DNA of 64,000 bases from Candidatus Dechloromonas phosphorivorans (lineage in GTDB: Bacteria; Pseudomonadota; Gammaproteobacteria; Burkholderiales; Rhodocyclaceae), in contig JADKIP010000012.1 of NCBI GenBank assembly GCA_016721185.1, positions 496,001 to 560,000 of the forward strand, given 5' to 3'. Of this stretch, positions 7,822 to 20,044 are shown one piece after another. The notes beneath the pieces are model-generated. The model did no database searches. It was not told where the DNA came from and worked only from the letters and a program-made list of their open reading frames with translations. Each line of letters starts with the position of its first letter. Position 1 is the first letter of the stretch. The position numbers and the translations under genes are program-made.

Positions 7822-10713
7822 ATGAACCGGTTTGATATTGCATTCGGCCAGGAGCTCTGCGACCTGCTCGCCGATGAATTAGGCTTGGTCTGCAGTTTCA
7901 TGGCTGAGGAGGGGCGGATTGTTGCTTCCAGCCAGCGTGAGCGGATTGGCGATATCCACGAGGTTGCGGCACGCATCATGCTGGGCGAAATGGATGAGTA
8001 TCTGGTCGGCGCAGCGGAGGCAGCCGGCTCGAAGGGGATGCGCGAGGGCTACAACCGGGCGATTGATCTGGCCGGCAAGCGCCTGATCGTTTTTGCCATT
8101 GCCGGGCCGCTGGCCACCGTGCGGCCGGTGGTGCGCGTCGTCAGTTTCTGCGTTTCGTCACTGCTGCGGGTTCGTCTGGCCGATAAGAACGTTCAGGCCG
8201 GTTGCCTGACCGATATGCTGGGTCAGGCCGGCATGCGCTTCGAGCACAACCTGACCCGCTTGCAGGATGCGGTGGACAACATCGAACAGGGGATTGTCAT
8301 GTTCGACCCGGCCATGCGGCTGGTGGTCTGGAATGCGCGCTTTCTGGAGTTGACCGGGATTCCGCCGGAAATTGTCTCGGTCGGCGTTTCGATGCCTGAA
8401 TTGTTCCGTTTCAATGCCGAGCGCGGCGAGTACGGCCCGGGCGACGTCGACAATTTGGTCGAGGAACGCGTGGCCCTGGCCTCGCAACGGGTGGCGCACC
8501 GTTTCGAGCGGGTTCGCCCGAACGGCACAATTCTGGAAATTGCCGGACGCCCGCTGCCGAATGGCGGCTTTGTGTCGACTTATACCGATATCACCTTGCG
8601 CCATCAGGCCGAAACGGCGTTGCGCGCCAGCGAACAGCGTTTTCTCAGTTTGTCCAAAATGAGCGCCGACTGGTTCTGGGAGCAGGACGAGCACTTCCGT
8701 TTTACCGAAATATCCGGCTGGGAGCGTTATCACCGTACTTTTCCCAATGCCAGCTCGCTGGGCAAAACCCGCTGGGAGATTGACTATCTGGATGCGGATG
8801 AGGCTTTCTGGGATCGTCATCGCGAACTGCTGGCCCGGCATGAGCCTTACTACGACCTGGAACTGCGCCGGCTGGACGAGGATGGGATGATTCGCATTGT
8901 CCATGTCAGCGGCGAGCCGGTTTTTGATGAAAAGGGCCGCTTTACGGGCTACCGCGGCGTGGGCCGCGATGTCACGGAAAATAAGCGGGCGCTGGAGGCG
9001 CTGCATATCGCATCCACCGTTTATCAGGCCAGCGCCGAGGCGATGACGGTGACCGACGCCAACGATCTGATCATTTCGGTGAACCCGGCTTTTGAGCAGA
9101 CGACGGGTTACCGCGCCGAGGAAGTGATCGGCAAGAATCCGCGGGTGCTCAGTTCCGGGCGGCAGGATAAAGCCTTCTATCAGGGGATGTGGCGGTCGCT
9201 CCAAGCCAGCGGCCACTGGAGCGGCGAGATCTGGAATCGGCGCAAGAATGGCGAGGTTTATCTCGAACAACTGACGATCAACACCACTTTTAATCAGAAT
9301 GGTACGGTCAACCGCCGTGTGGCGCTGTTTTCCGACATTACCGAGCGCAAGAAAGCCGAGGAGCTGATCTGGCGCCAGGCCAATTTCGACAGCCTGACGG
9401 AATTGCCCAATCGCCGGATGTTTTACGAGCGCCTGGCGCAGGAGATCAAGAAGGCGCACCGGGCCAAGAATCAACTGGCGGTGCTTTTCATCGATCTCGA
9501 CAATTTCAAGGAGGTCAATGACACGCTCGGTCACAACGTCGGCGACCGCCTGCTGATTGAGGCGGCGCAGCGCATCACCGATTGCGTCCGGGAAACCGAT
9601 TGCGTCGCCCGGCTGGGCGGTGATGAATTCACCGTGTTGCTGACCGATATCGGCGATGCGGGCAGTGTCGAGCGCGTCACGCTGAGCATCCTGAACAAAC
9701 TGGCCGAGCCTTTCCGGCTGGGTGACGAGGTGACGATCATTTCGGCCAGCATCGGCATCACGCTTTACCCGCGCGACAGCACCGATCTCGGGGAATTACT
9801 CAAGAACGCCGATCAGGCAATGTATATCGCCAAGAAACAAGGGCGAAACCGCTACAGTTATTTCACGCCGAGTTTGCAACTGGCGGCACAAAGCCGGCTG
9901 CGGCTGATCAATGATTTGCGCGGCGCGGTGGCGGGCGATGAGTTGCGCGTACATTTTCAGCCCATTGTCGAGCTGGCGAGCGGCCGTATCCACAAGGCCG
10001 AGGCGCTGGTCCGCTGGCAACATCCGCAGCGCGGCCTGGTCAACCCGGCCGAGTTCATCACCGTGGCCGAAGAAACCGGGCTGATTATCGAAATCGGCGA
10101 CTGGGTATTCAAGGAATCAGCGCGCTGGGCCAAGCGCTGGCGGCTTGAGAACGATGACGATTTTCAGGTCAGCGTCAACAAATCGCCGGTCCAGTTTCAA
10201 AAAAACAATCCCTACGACGGCTGGCTGGCGCACATGCTGGGCATCGGCTTGCCGGGACAGGCTATCGTCGTTGAAATCACCGAAAGCCTGCTCCTCGGCT
10301 CGGATTCGCCGATCATTGACAGCTTGCTGGCCTATCGGGATAGCGGCGTGCAGGTGGCCATCGACGACTTCGGGACAGGCTACTCGTCGCTGGCTTACCT
10401 AAAGCGCTTCGACATCGATTACCTGAAAATCGACCAGTCATTTACCCGCAACCTGGCCCCAGGCTCCAGCGACATGGCCTTGTCGGAGGCCATCATTGTC
10501 ATGGCGCACAAGCTTGGCCTGAAGGTGATCGCCGAAGGCGTTGAAACCGAGGAGCAGCGCGACCTGCTGACCGCGGCGGGTTGCGACTATGCCCAAGGCT
10601 ATTTGTTCGCGCAACCGCTGCCGCCGGAAGAATTCGAAAAGCTGCTGTTGCCGCGCCAGGCAACGGCTTGCCTATCCGTTTTGTCGTTAGCGCCGGCTCA
10701 GAATTACGACTGA
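7822..10713 (+). CDS. Diacid-recognition/PAS/GGDEF/EAL cyclic-di-GMP protein
   Basis: This is a 963-residue soluble signalling protein without transmembrane segments. The N-terminal ~130 residues (FGQELCDLLADELGLVCSF, then GDIHEVAARIML) resemble the CdaR-type sugar-diacid recognition domain, an uncommon sensor on such proteins. Three PAS-like domains follow. The diguanylate cyclase domain has intact RLGGDEF (about residue 597) and an RETD inhibitory site five residues upstream. The EAL domain has AEALVRW (about 727), EITES, DDFGTGYSSL and YLKIDQ, so phosphodiesterase residues also look intact. Both synthesis and breakdown of c-di-GMP are therefore possible. The first well-placed ATG is 7822; TTG 7801 and GTG 7807 are alternatives. 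The 3' end overlaps the convergent rhodanese gene by 10 bp. Confidence 0.93.
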   Translation: MNRFDIAFGQELCDLLADELGLVCSFMAEEGRIVASSQRERIGDIHEVAARIMLGEMDEYLVGAAEAAGSKGMREGYNRAIDLAGKRLIVFAIAGPLATVRPVVRVVSFCVSSLLRVRLADKNVQAGCLTDMLGQAGMRFEHNLTRLQDAVDNIEQGIVMFDPAMRLVVWNARFLELTGIPPEIVSVGVSMPELFRFNAERGEYGPGDVDNLVEERVALASQRVAHRFERVRPNGTILEIAGRPLPNGGFVSTYTDITLRHQAETALRASEQRFLSLSKMSADWFWEQDEHFRFTEISGWERYHRTFPNASSLGKTRWEIDYLDADEAFWDRHRELLARHEPYYDLELRRLDEDGMIRIVHVSGEPVFDEKGRFTGYRGVGRDVTENKRALEALHIASTVYQASAEAMTVTDANDLIISVNPAFEQTTGYRAEEVIGKNPRVLSSGRQDKAFYQGMWRSLQASGHWSGEIWNRRKNGEVYLEQLTINTTFNQNGTVNRRVALFSDITERKKAEELIWRQANFDSLTELPNRRMFYERLAQEIKKAHRAKNQLAVLFIDLDNFKEVNDTLGHNVGDRLLIEAAQRITDCVRETDCVARLGGDEFTVLLTDIGDAGSVERVTLSILNKLAEPFRLGDEVTIISASIGITLYPRDSTDLGELLKNADQAMYIAKKQGRNRYSYFTPSLQLAAQSRLRLINDLRGAVAGDELRVHFQPIVELASGRIHKAEALVRWQHPQRGLVNPAEFITVAEETGLIIEIGDWVFKESARWAKRWRLENDDDFQVSVNKSPVQFQKNNPYDGWLAHMLGIGLPGQAIVVEITESLLLGSDSPIIDSLLAYRDSGVQVAIDDFGTGYSSLAYLKRFDIDYLKIDQSFTRNLAPGSSDMALSEAIIVMAHKLGLKVIAEGVETEEQRDLLTAAGCDYAQGYLFAQPLPPEEFEKLLLPRQATACLSVLSLAPAQNYD

Positions 10714-11108
10714 TACCACGGTAGACCGCAGTAACGCCAGCCACCCAGCGTGCTGCGATGGAAATCCTCATCGAGCGGGCCATCAAAGCCTTCCAGCACG
10801 TTGATGACGCTGGAAAAACCGGCGGCTTCGAGCGCCACGGCGGCTTCGACCGAACGCCGGCCGCTGCGGCAAATCAGCAGTACCGGGCGGTTCAGATCAC
10901 CTTTGACCAGCCGCTTTACCTTGTCGGCAAAAGCCGGGTCGATCTCCCAATCCAGCCCTTCCTGCCAGGCAACGTGCTCGGCACCCACAGGATGACCAAC
11001 ATACATATGCTCGGTTTCTGTCCGGCAATCGACCAGCACGGCGTCAGTCCTTTGCTGAAGAAAGGCATACGCGGCGCGGGGGTCGAGGTGCTGCATCGGT
11101 ATATCCAT
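10704..11108 (-). CDS. Rhodanese-like domain protein
   Basis: This is a single-domain rhodanese of 134 residues. The active-site loop LLICRSGRRS carries the catalytic cysteine that would accept a sulfane sulfur, and the N-terminal VLVDCRTETEH matches the conserved VDVR/E region. The ending GWRYCGLPWYQ is typical of cytoplasmic beta-proteobacterial rhodaneses. There is no signal peptide, so it should be cytoplasmic. ATG 11108 was used; a second ATG four codons later (11096) is possible. The gene is alone on the minus strand, convergent with the c-di-GMP gene and divergent from the lipoprotein gene. The substrate cannot be told from sequence. Confidence 0.9.
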   Translation of the reverse strand: MDIPMQHLDPRAAYAFLQQRTDAVLVDCRTETEHMYVGHPVGAEHVAWQEGLDWEIDPAFADKVKRLVKGDLNRPVLLICRSGRRSVEAAVALEAAGFSSVINVLEGFDGPLDEDFHRSTLGGWRYCGLPWYQS

Positions 11109-11186
11109 AAATTAGGGAGTGCCCATATTATGAAAGCAAGCCTGTGAAGACGTAAACTAATGGCTTGAATCTACCCCGGAGCTCCG

Positions 11187-11681
11187 ATGAAACTCTCTGC
11201 CTGGATCGGCACGGCCACTGCTGCCATCGCCACCGCCTTGCTGCCCGCCTGCGATATGGTCAATCTGCCCGAGATCAAACCGGGTATCACGACAGCCAGC
11301 GAAGTCGAATCCCGCATGGGCAAACCGGGCTTCGAGTTTCAGAACGACGACGGTAGCGTGACCTGGGAATATTCCCGCCAGCCAGCGGGAACGACCTGCT
11401 ACATGATCACCATCAACAGCAACCAGATCGTCGAAAAGATGGATCAGGTGCTGACCGAAGCCAACTACGGCAAGGTGCGCGACGGCATGAGCCGGGACGA
11501 AATCCGTCGCCTGTTCGGCAAGCCGGCCTCGAAAGTGGTCTTCGATAATCTCGGCGAAGACATTTGGGAATGGCGTATTGAAGGCATGCCGCCGATGGAT
11601 GAAACCTATTTCATGGTGCATTTCGACCTAGGCAGCGGCGGGGTCAAGAAGACGTCGAAGCGGGTTGTGCAAAGAGGCTAA
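11187..11681 (+). CDS. BamE/SmpA-like outer-membrane lipoprotein
   Basis: The product is 164 residues. A signal peptide ends in the lipobox LLPAC, predicting a lipid-anchored Cys at about residue 22. Two tandem OmlA/SmpA-type units follow: IKPGITTASEVESRMGKPGF with GSVTWEYSR, and VRDGMSRDEIRRLFGKPAS with EDIWEWRIE. BamE itself normally has a single unit and assists beta-barrel assembly. The duplicated architecture indicates a BamE-domain paralogue rather than the core BamE. It lies just upstream of the riboswitch-metH unit but does not share its control region. Confidence 0.85.
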   Translation: MKLSAWIGTATAAIATALLPACDMVNLPEIKPGITTASEVESRMGKPGFEFQNDDGSVTWEYSRQPAGTTCYMITINSNQIVEKMDQVLTEANYGKVRDGMSRDEIRRLFGKPASKVVFDNLGEDIWEWRIEGMPPMDETYFMVHFDLGSGGVKKTSKRVVQRG

Positions 11682-11732
11682 ATAAATCAAGGCACTTGGC
11701 AGTCTGCAGCGCGGACAGTAAACTAGTGCTTC

Positions 11733-11815
11733 TGCCGAGGAGCGCTGCGACCCTTTCCATGCTTTTGCGTGAATTTACGGGGCCAGGCTCGGCAATGATT
11801 AACGGCGCTCGCAAA
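11733..11815 (+). ncRNA. S-adenosylhomocysteine (SAH) riboswitch
   Basis: The strongly conserved core of the ahcY-motif aptamer is present: GAGGAGCGCTGCGACC at 11737-11752, GCCAGGCTCGGC around 11782-11793 and AACGGCGCTC at 11801-11810. P1 pairs GCCGAG (11734-11739) with CTCGGC (11788-11793). The long-range pairing is GAGCGC (11740-11745) with GCGCTC (11805-11810). This class senses SAH and is known upstream of SAH-recycling and methionine-cycle genes in beta- and gammaproteobacteria, where ligand raises expression. Its position ahead of metH fits. Confidence 0.93.
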
Positions 11816-11857
11816 CCTGATTTTCCCTATCCCGGTTTGTGACGCCGTTTATTTTTT
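11801..11857 (+). terminator. Riboswitch-controlled intrinsic terminator before metH
   Basis: AACGGCG (11801-11807) can pair with CGCCGTT (11843-11849), and CAAACC (11812-11817) with GGTTTG (11834-11839), followed by the T-rich tract TATTTTTT. Three bases of the outer stem (11805-11807) are the same bases that pair in the SAH aptamer, so the two structures exclude each other. SAH binding should therefore prevent termination and switch metH on. The mechanism is inferred from base pairing. Confidence 0.8.
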
Positions 11858-11896
11858 GCGGCATCCCCGGTGACAACAAGCTTTGCCGAGGTGACC

Positions 11897-15562
<3,666 letters not shown>

Positions 15563-16033
15563 TCGGTACCAGCCATTCCCGTAGGCGGGGAAATCCCGCC
15601 TCTGCCTCGAATCCCACCTTCCAAACTGCGGCGCCACTGTTTCAGCCCGGATCGTTTCTCCGGGCCCCTTGAAAGGTGCTGAGCAACGCAGGGGAGCCGG
15701 GGGCTTTCGACTCGCGTTGTTTGAGCCGCAGGCGAGTTTAGCGAGTCGCCCGGCTCACCGAGTAGCGCAAGGAACCGGCGCAACCGGCACCGAACCAGGG
15801 GTCGCCTTTTCTTTGGCTACTTTCTTTTGGCGAAGCAAAAGAAAGTACGCCCGCGCCTCAAGCGCGGAAAACACAGCTAAACAAAGCGAACAAAAACCCA
15901 TCCCCACCCCAACCCTCCCCTTGAAGGGGAGGGAGCTCCATCCTCCTCTTGCCCCAAGGATACCGTCCCTGCGGGACATAAAAGCTAAGGAGAAAACCAC
16001 CCGAAAAAAACAACCGCGGCAGACTAAAGCCCC
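15563..16033. repeat. Intergenic dispersed-repeat region
   Basis: This 471-bp stretch between metH and the chemoreceptor gene has no credible gene. It holds a hairpin AGGCGGG/CCCGCCT at 15583-15601. At about 15806-15860 lies a run built on CTTTTCTTTGGCTACTTTC and its near inverted copy around GGCGAAGCAAAAGAAAGTA, an element dispersed widely in proteobacterial genomes. Further on, at 15917-15935, is CCCCTTGAAGGGGAGGG. The frames crossing it (for example minus strand 16000-15755) translate the repeat and are not considered genes. Confidence 0.6.
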
Positions 16034-17656
16034 TTAGCGGAAAAATTTGAAGTAGGCAATCAACTCGCGCAACCGGGACGAAGTTTCCTTCATCTGCACC
16101 GTCTTTTCAGTCACTTCAGCAATCGAACTCGATGTCTGCTCAATGCCACTGACAATACCTTCGACCTGAGTCGCGATTTCATTTCCGGCGGCGGATTGCT
16201 GGAGAGTTCCATCGGCGATATGTTGGGAAATTGATGCCACTTCCTCGCCATGATTAGCGACGGCATCAAGCCCCGAACGAGCCGTGGTGACGGCGGTGTC
16301 GGCGCTAGCCACATGGTTGCCGGCTGCGCTCATGGTATGCACTGCAATCTGTGTGATGCGCTGGATTTCCTGAACGCTGGCGGTGATTTCCGAAGTCTGT
16401 TTACTGGAATTCTCGGCCAGTTTCCTCACTTCATCGGCCACCACGGCAAAGCCGCGGCCGGCCTCACCGGCGCGCGCCGCCTCAATGGCGGCATTCAGGG
16501 CGAGCAAGTTCGTCTGGTCGGCAATGCCGCGAATGATCTGGCTGACGCGGTCGATCGCGGAAATTGACTTGAACAGCTCAGCCATGGCTTCGCCGGCACC
16601 ATGCACCGTCGAAACCACATTTTTCGACGCATCCTGGCTTTCACTCATGCGCAGCGAGGCTTCGCTCAACAAATCATGCGATGCCTCGACCGCTTGCGAT
16701 GCCTGTTGCGCACTGCAGGCAATTTCATTGACTGAAGCAACCAGTTGTTCGACAGCGCTGGCGATGCTGCTAGCCGCGTCGAATTGGCGATTGGTGACCT
16801 GACGCGTCTGGTCCATTTCCTCGCTCAGCACATCGGCATTGACCCCAACCTCATCTGCCGCTTCGGCGATTTCGGCCATCATGGCCTTGAGGTGCGTCTG
16901 CATGGTGACCAGCGAGTCGTTGAGGCGACCGAGTTCATCAACGCGATGCAAGGGAATCGAATCCGTCAGATCACCCTGTGCAATATTGTCGAGACGGCCG
17001 ATGATGCGCTGAATGATGTCCATCATCTTGTTCTGGATGACGAGCAACCAAACGCCTGCAACCAGACTGGAAGCACTGAGTAACTTCACCGTCAAATCAA
17101 GTGAGCTGGCTGACACCCCCAGCGCCGGTCCCAACAACGGCGCCAGAACGGCAAGCAGTTGCGCTGCAAGCAGCCATAAAACGAATCCGGTCAGTTTTGT
17201 CTTGAGAGAAATGCGCATCCAGGCCGAAGGCTGGGGAATCTTTGCCTTGCCGGTCTTCAACTGGCTATACAGGGTTTCCGCATCGGCAATTTGCTGCCGC
17301 GTCGGCTCGGTGCGCACCGACATATAGCCGACTGTCTGATTGTTCTTGAGGACCGGTACAACAAGTGCATCCACCCAGTAAAAATCGCCATTCTTGCAAC
17401 GATTCTTGACGATGCCGCGCCACGGCCGGCCCTCCTTGATGGTGTCCCACAGCCAGGCAAAGGCGCCGGGGAGCATGTCCGGATGGCGAACGGCATTGTG
17501 ATTCTTGCCAATCAATTCATCGCGGGTAAAACCGCTGAGTTGAACAAAGGTGTCGTTCGCGTAAGTCATCGCTCCCTTCAGGTCAGTTCGCGAAACGATG
17601 TAGCGCCCCCTAGGAAAAGGAACTTCCATTTGAGTGACCGGCAAGTTGATTTTCAT
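16034..17656 (-). CDS. Aer-type PAS methyl-accepting chemotaxis protein
   Basis: This 540-residue chemoreceptor has an N-terminal PAS domain (MTYANDTFVQLSGFTRDELIG, then RWRGIVKNRCKNGDFYWV-like core, about residues 20-120) and no periplasmic ligand domain. A hydrophobic pair of segments lies at about 150-205, followed by HAMP-like sequence (NIAQGDLTDSIPLHRVDELG). The C-terminal signalling hairpin is canonical: LLALNAAIEAARAGEAGRGF and VVADEVRKLAENSS. This layout is that of Aer and other redox/energy taxis receptors, usually with FAD in the PAS pocket; FAD binding here is inferred. It is a single gene, facing murB across a 179-bp divergent spacer. Confidence 0.92.
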   Translation of the reverse strand: MKINLPVTQMEVPFPRGRYIVSRTDLKGAMTYANDTFVQLSGFTRDELIGKNHNAVRHPDMLPGAFAWLWDTIKEGRPWRGIVKNRCKNGDFYWVDALVVPVLKNNQTVGYMSVRTEPTRQQIADAETLYSQLKTGKAKIPQPSAWMRISLKTKLTGFVLWLLAAQLLAVLAPLLGPALGVSASSLDLTVKLLSASSLVAGVWLLVIQNKMMDIIQRIIGRLDNIAQGDLTDSIPLHRVDELGRLNDSLVTMQTHLKAMMAEIAEAADEVGVNADVLSEEMDQTRQVTNRQFDAASSIASAVEQLVASVNEIACSAQQASQAVEASHDLLSEASLRMSESQDASKNVVSTVHGAGEAMAELFKSISAIDRVSQIIRGIADQTNLLALNAAIEAARAGEAGRGFAVVADEVRKLAENSSKQTSEITASVQEIQRITQIAVHTMSAAGNHVASADTAVTTARSGLDAVANHGEEVASISQHIADGTLQQSAAGNEIATQVEGIVSGIEQTSSSIAEVTEKTVQMKETSSRLRELIAYFKFFR

Positions 17657-17835
17657 TTTTATGCTTTGGATTGTGGCGCGCGAGCGAATACTACGTTAGC
17701 ACTAAGGTCATAGCCTTTGCGCTAAATCAAAATGGGTAGCCGACCCCCTCCAAGTGTCGAGAGGCGCCCCGTCCTCCACCCTGGATTTCTTAAGGGAGAA
17801 TGCCCTAGCGCCCAAAAATCAACGAAAATCCAGAC

Positions 17836-18849
17836 ATGCATTCAGAACAAAATATCGACCTGACCCCCTTCAACACCCTCGCCCTCCCCGGTAAGGCAGC
17901 GCGCTACCAAAAAATCACCACTCAGACGCAGTTGACCGCAGCCGAGCTGCCAGCAGGCAAGCGCTTCATCCTCGGCGGCGGCAGCAATCTGGTGCTCAAC
18001 GGCGACTTCGATGGCCTGATCCTCCACATGGCCATCCCCGGCAAACGTCTGCTCAGGGAAGATGCCGAAGCCTGGTATATCGAAGCCGGGGCTGGCGAAA
18101 ACTGGCATGATTTCGTGCAATGGACGCTGGCTCAGGGTTGGCCGGGGCTGGAAAACCTCTCGCTGATCCCCGGTACCGTCGGCGCGGCGCCGATCCAGAA
18201 TATTGGGGCTTACGGGCTGGAGGTCGCCGAGCGCTTTCACTCCCTGACCGCCTGGGACTTTGAAAAACAGACATTTTTAACCGTCGACCGCAGCACTTGC
18301 CGTTTTGCCTACCGCGACAGCCTGTTCAAGCAGGAAGGCTGGCATTTGAGTGGGCGGATGGCGATTACCTCGGTGGTTTTCCGGCTGCCGAAAGTCTGGC
18401 TCGCCAACCACCGTTACGCCGACGTGGCGCAGGAGTTGGCCGCACAATCAATTACGACACCGACGCCGCAGGACATCGCAAAAGCCATCATCGCCATTCG
18501 TCAGCGCAAGCTGCCCGATCCGGCGATCACCCCGAATGCCGGCAGTTTTTTCCATAATCCGCTGGTCGACCGCAGCATTGCCGAAAAGCTGGGGGCCGAT
18601 TACCCCGCCCTGCCCCGCTACCCGCAGCCGGATGGCCGGGTCAAGCTGGCGGCCGGCTGGCTGATCGAACAGGCCGGCTGGAAAGGCAAAAGCCTCGGCC
18701 CTGTCGGAATGTATGAAAAACAGGCGCTGGTGCTGGTCAATCACGGCGGCGCAACGGGCGCCGATGTCAGGCGCACGATGGCGGCGGTTCAGGCCGACGT
18801 CAAGATGCGCTTCGGAATCGAGTTCACTCCCGAGCCGATTTTCCTGTAA
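17836..18849 (+). CDS. murB: UDP-N-acetylenolpyruvoylglucosamine reductase
   Basis: This FAD-dependent cytoplasmic enzyme makes UDP-MurNAc from UDP-GlcNAc-enolpyruvate for peptidoglycan synthesis. The FAD-binding part shows FILGGGSNLVLN and LSLIPGTVGAAPIQNIGAYG. The substrate-binding part shows AYRDSLFK and NAGSFFHNP, whose Ser/Glu region serves proton transfer. At 337 residues it matches type I (E. coli-like) MurB. It carries three copies of the repeated GTYGACCGCA word in 635 bp, each encoding LTAA or VDRS, so codon choice there is unusual. The 3' end overlaps the convergent amidase gene by 26 bp. Confidence 0.96.
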   Translation: MHSEQNIDLTPFNTLALPGKAARYQKITTQTQLTAAELPAGKRFILGGGSNLVLNGDFDGLILHMAIPGKRLLREDAEAWYIEAGAGENWHDFVQWTLAQGWPGLENLSLIPGTVGAAPIQNIGAYGLEVAERFHSLTAWDFEKQTFLTVDRSTCRFAYRDSLFKQEGWHLSGRMAITSVVFRLPKVWLANHRYADVAQELAAQSITTPTPQDIAKAIIAIRQRKLPDPAITPNAGSFFHNPLVDRSIAEKLGADYPALPRYPQPDGRVKLAAGWLIEQAGWKGKSLGPVGMYEKQALVLVNHGGATGADVRRTMAAVQADVKMRFGIEFTPEPIFL

Positions 18850-19537
18850 CAAACAGGCAGGCGGCGATGCCGGTCGCCAGCGCATCGGCCATCAGCGCCT
18901 GACGTTCCGAATCGAGCAACTCCAGCTCCTCCTCACGATGCTTGATCACCCCGGCTTCGAACAATACGGCCGGCAAGGTGGTTCGATAGAGAACGACCAG
19001 ATTGTCGTAATACCAGACGCCATTTTCGGCATCGGCGGCCAGATGCCGGCGGCCATGCCAGGTTGATGGCACAAAGCCGGCCAAACGCAGCATGGCGCCC
19101 ATCGCGGAAGCGCAGCGCAGGCTGGTGGGGAGATCAGGATTTTGCGCTGAAACGAAGATGCCAAAGCCCCGCTTCACGTCGGTATAGCTGGCCTCGCTGC
19201 CATCCCAATCCCAGAAATGCAGATAGGATTCGCTAATCGAGTCGTGATGAATGGCGATGAAAAAATCGCTGCCCGCCGCCTGCGCCGGCCGGTCGGCCAG
19301 ACTGCGAATATCGCCGGCAAAATTAACCTCGCGTACGCCGATGGCGCGCTGGCGCAAGGCCCCGGCCAGCACCTCGGCAAACACCCGGTTGAAGGCGAAC
19401 TCGCTCCGCCCACGGGCGCTGATCGCCCCGCTGTCCTTCAAACCGTGGCCCACATCGACCGCCACCAGCGGCGGCGCGGCAAGTGCTGCGGTCGACAGCG
19501 AAAACAGGGCAAAAATCAGCATGTGCAGGAAAGCCAT
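18824..19537 (-). CDS. N-acetylmuramoyl-L-alanine amidase (Amidase_3)
   Basis: This exported zinc amidase of 237 residues is predicted to cleave peptide stems from glycan strands in the periplasm. It begins with a signal peptide (MAFLHMLIFALFSLSTAALA). The zinc and catalytic residues appear in order: VAVDVGHG (His), GRSEFAFN (Glu), FFIAIHHDS (His) and PAVLFEAGVI (catalytic Glu). It consists of the catalytic domain only, with no AMIN or LysM targeting domain, so it is shorter than AmiC. The start was placed at ATG 19537, where the signal peptide begins; longer N-terminal frames are not credible. It is divergent from the small cytochrome gene with 55 bp between starts. Confidence 0.9.
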   Translation of the reverse strand: MAFLHMLIFALFSLSTAALAAPPLVAVDVGHGLKDSGAISARGRSEFAFNRVFAEVLAGALRQRAIGVREVNFAGDIRSLADRPAQAAGSDFFIAIHHDSISESYLHFWDWDGSEASYTDVKRGFGIFVSAQNPDLPTSLRCASAMGAMLRLAGFVPSTWHGRRHLAADAENGVWYYDNLVVLYRTTLPAVLFEAGVIKHREEELELLDSERQALMADALATGIAACLFVTGKSARE

Positions 19538-19592
19538 GCGCAAATTATCGCGGCAATTTAAGATAAGCACATCCCTTTGCGTTGAGCCCATC

Positions 19593-19958
19593 ATGCGTCT
19601 TCTCATCCTTGCTCTTGCCGCCTTCACCTTGCCTGCCGGCGCGGATGAAATGAGCGGCGCTGAAGTCTATGCATCGACCTGTCACGAATGCCATGCCGGC
19701 GGCAAGGACAACGCCCCCAAGTTCGGCGATGCCAGCCGCTGGAAAAAACTGATCCGCGAAGGCCTGGATGACATCGTCCCGGAGGCACTGCACGGCGTTC
19801 GCAAAATGCCGGCAAAAGGCGGCAACCCCAACTTGAGCGACCTTGAAGTCGCGCGCGGCGTGATCTACATGGCCAACGCCGGTGGCGGAAAATTCGCCGA
19901 ACCCACCCCCGCCCAAGTCGAAAAGTGGCGCAAGAAGGCCAATGCCAAGCGTCGGTGA
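19593..19958 (+). CDS. Small periplasmic c5-type cytochrome c
   Basis: The product is 121 residues. A signal peptide (MRLLILALAAFTLPAGA) is followed by YASTCHECHAGG, a CxxCH haem-attachment site, and a methionine ligand candidate in VRKMPAKGGNPNLS. The spacing fits cytochrome c5/c-555-like electron carriers. The tail is Lys/Arg-rich (EKWRKKANAKRR), which suggests a basic docking face. It stands alone between the amidase and the CheZ-like gene. Its redox partner cannot be named. Confidence 0.88.
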   Translation: MRLLILALAAFTLPAGADEMSGAEVYASTCHECHAGGKDNAPKFGDASRWKKLIREGLDDIVPEALHGVRKMPAKGGNPNLSDLEVARGVIYMANAGGGKFAEPTPAQVEKWRKKANAKRR

Positions 19959-20044
19959 TAATCTGGCGCTCGATTAAAAATAGCCCAGCCACAATAGATT
20001 AGCCGGCAAAAATTAAGCCATCGCCTGAACAACGGACAACAACA

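Noticed and set aside
15755..16000. 81-codon minus-strand frame between metH and the chemoreceptor gene
   Set aside because: It translates a dispersed repeat, which is a known source of false small proteins.
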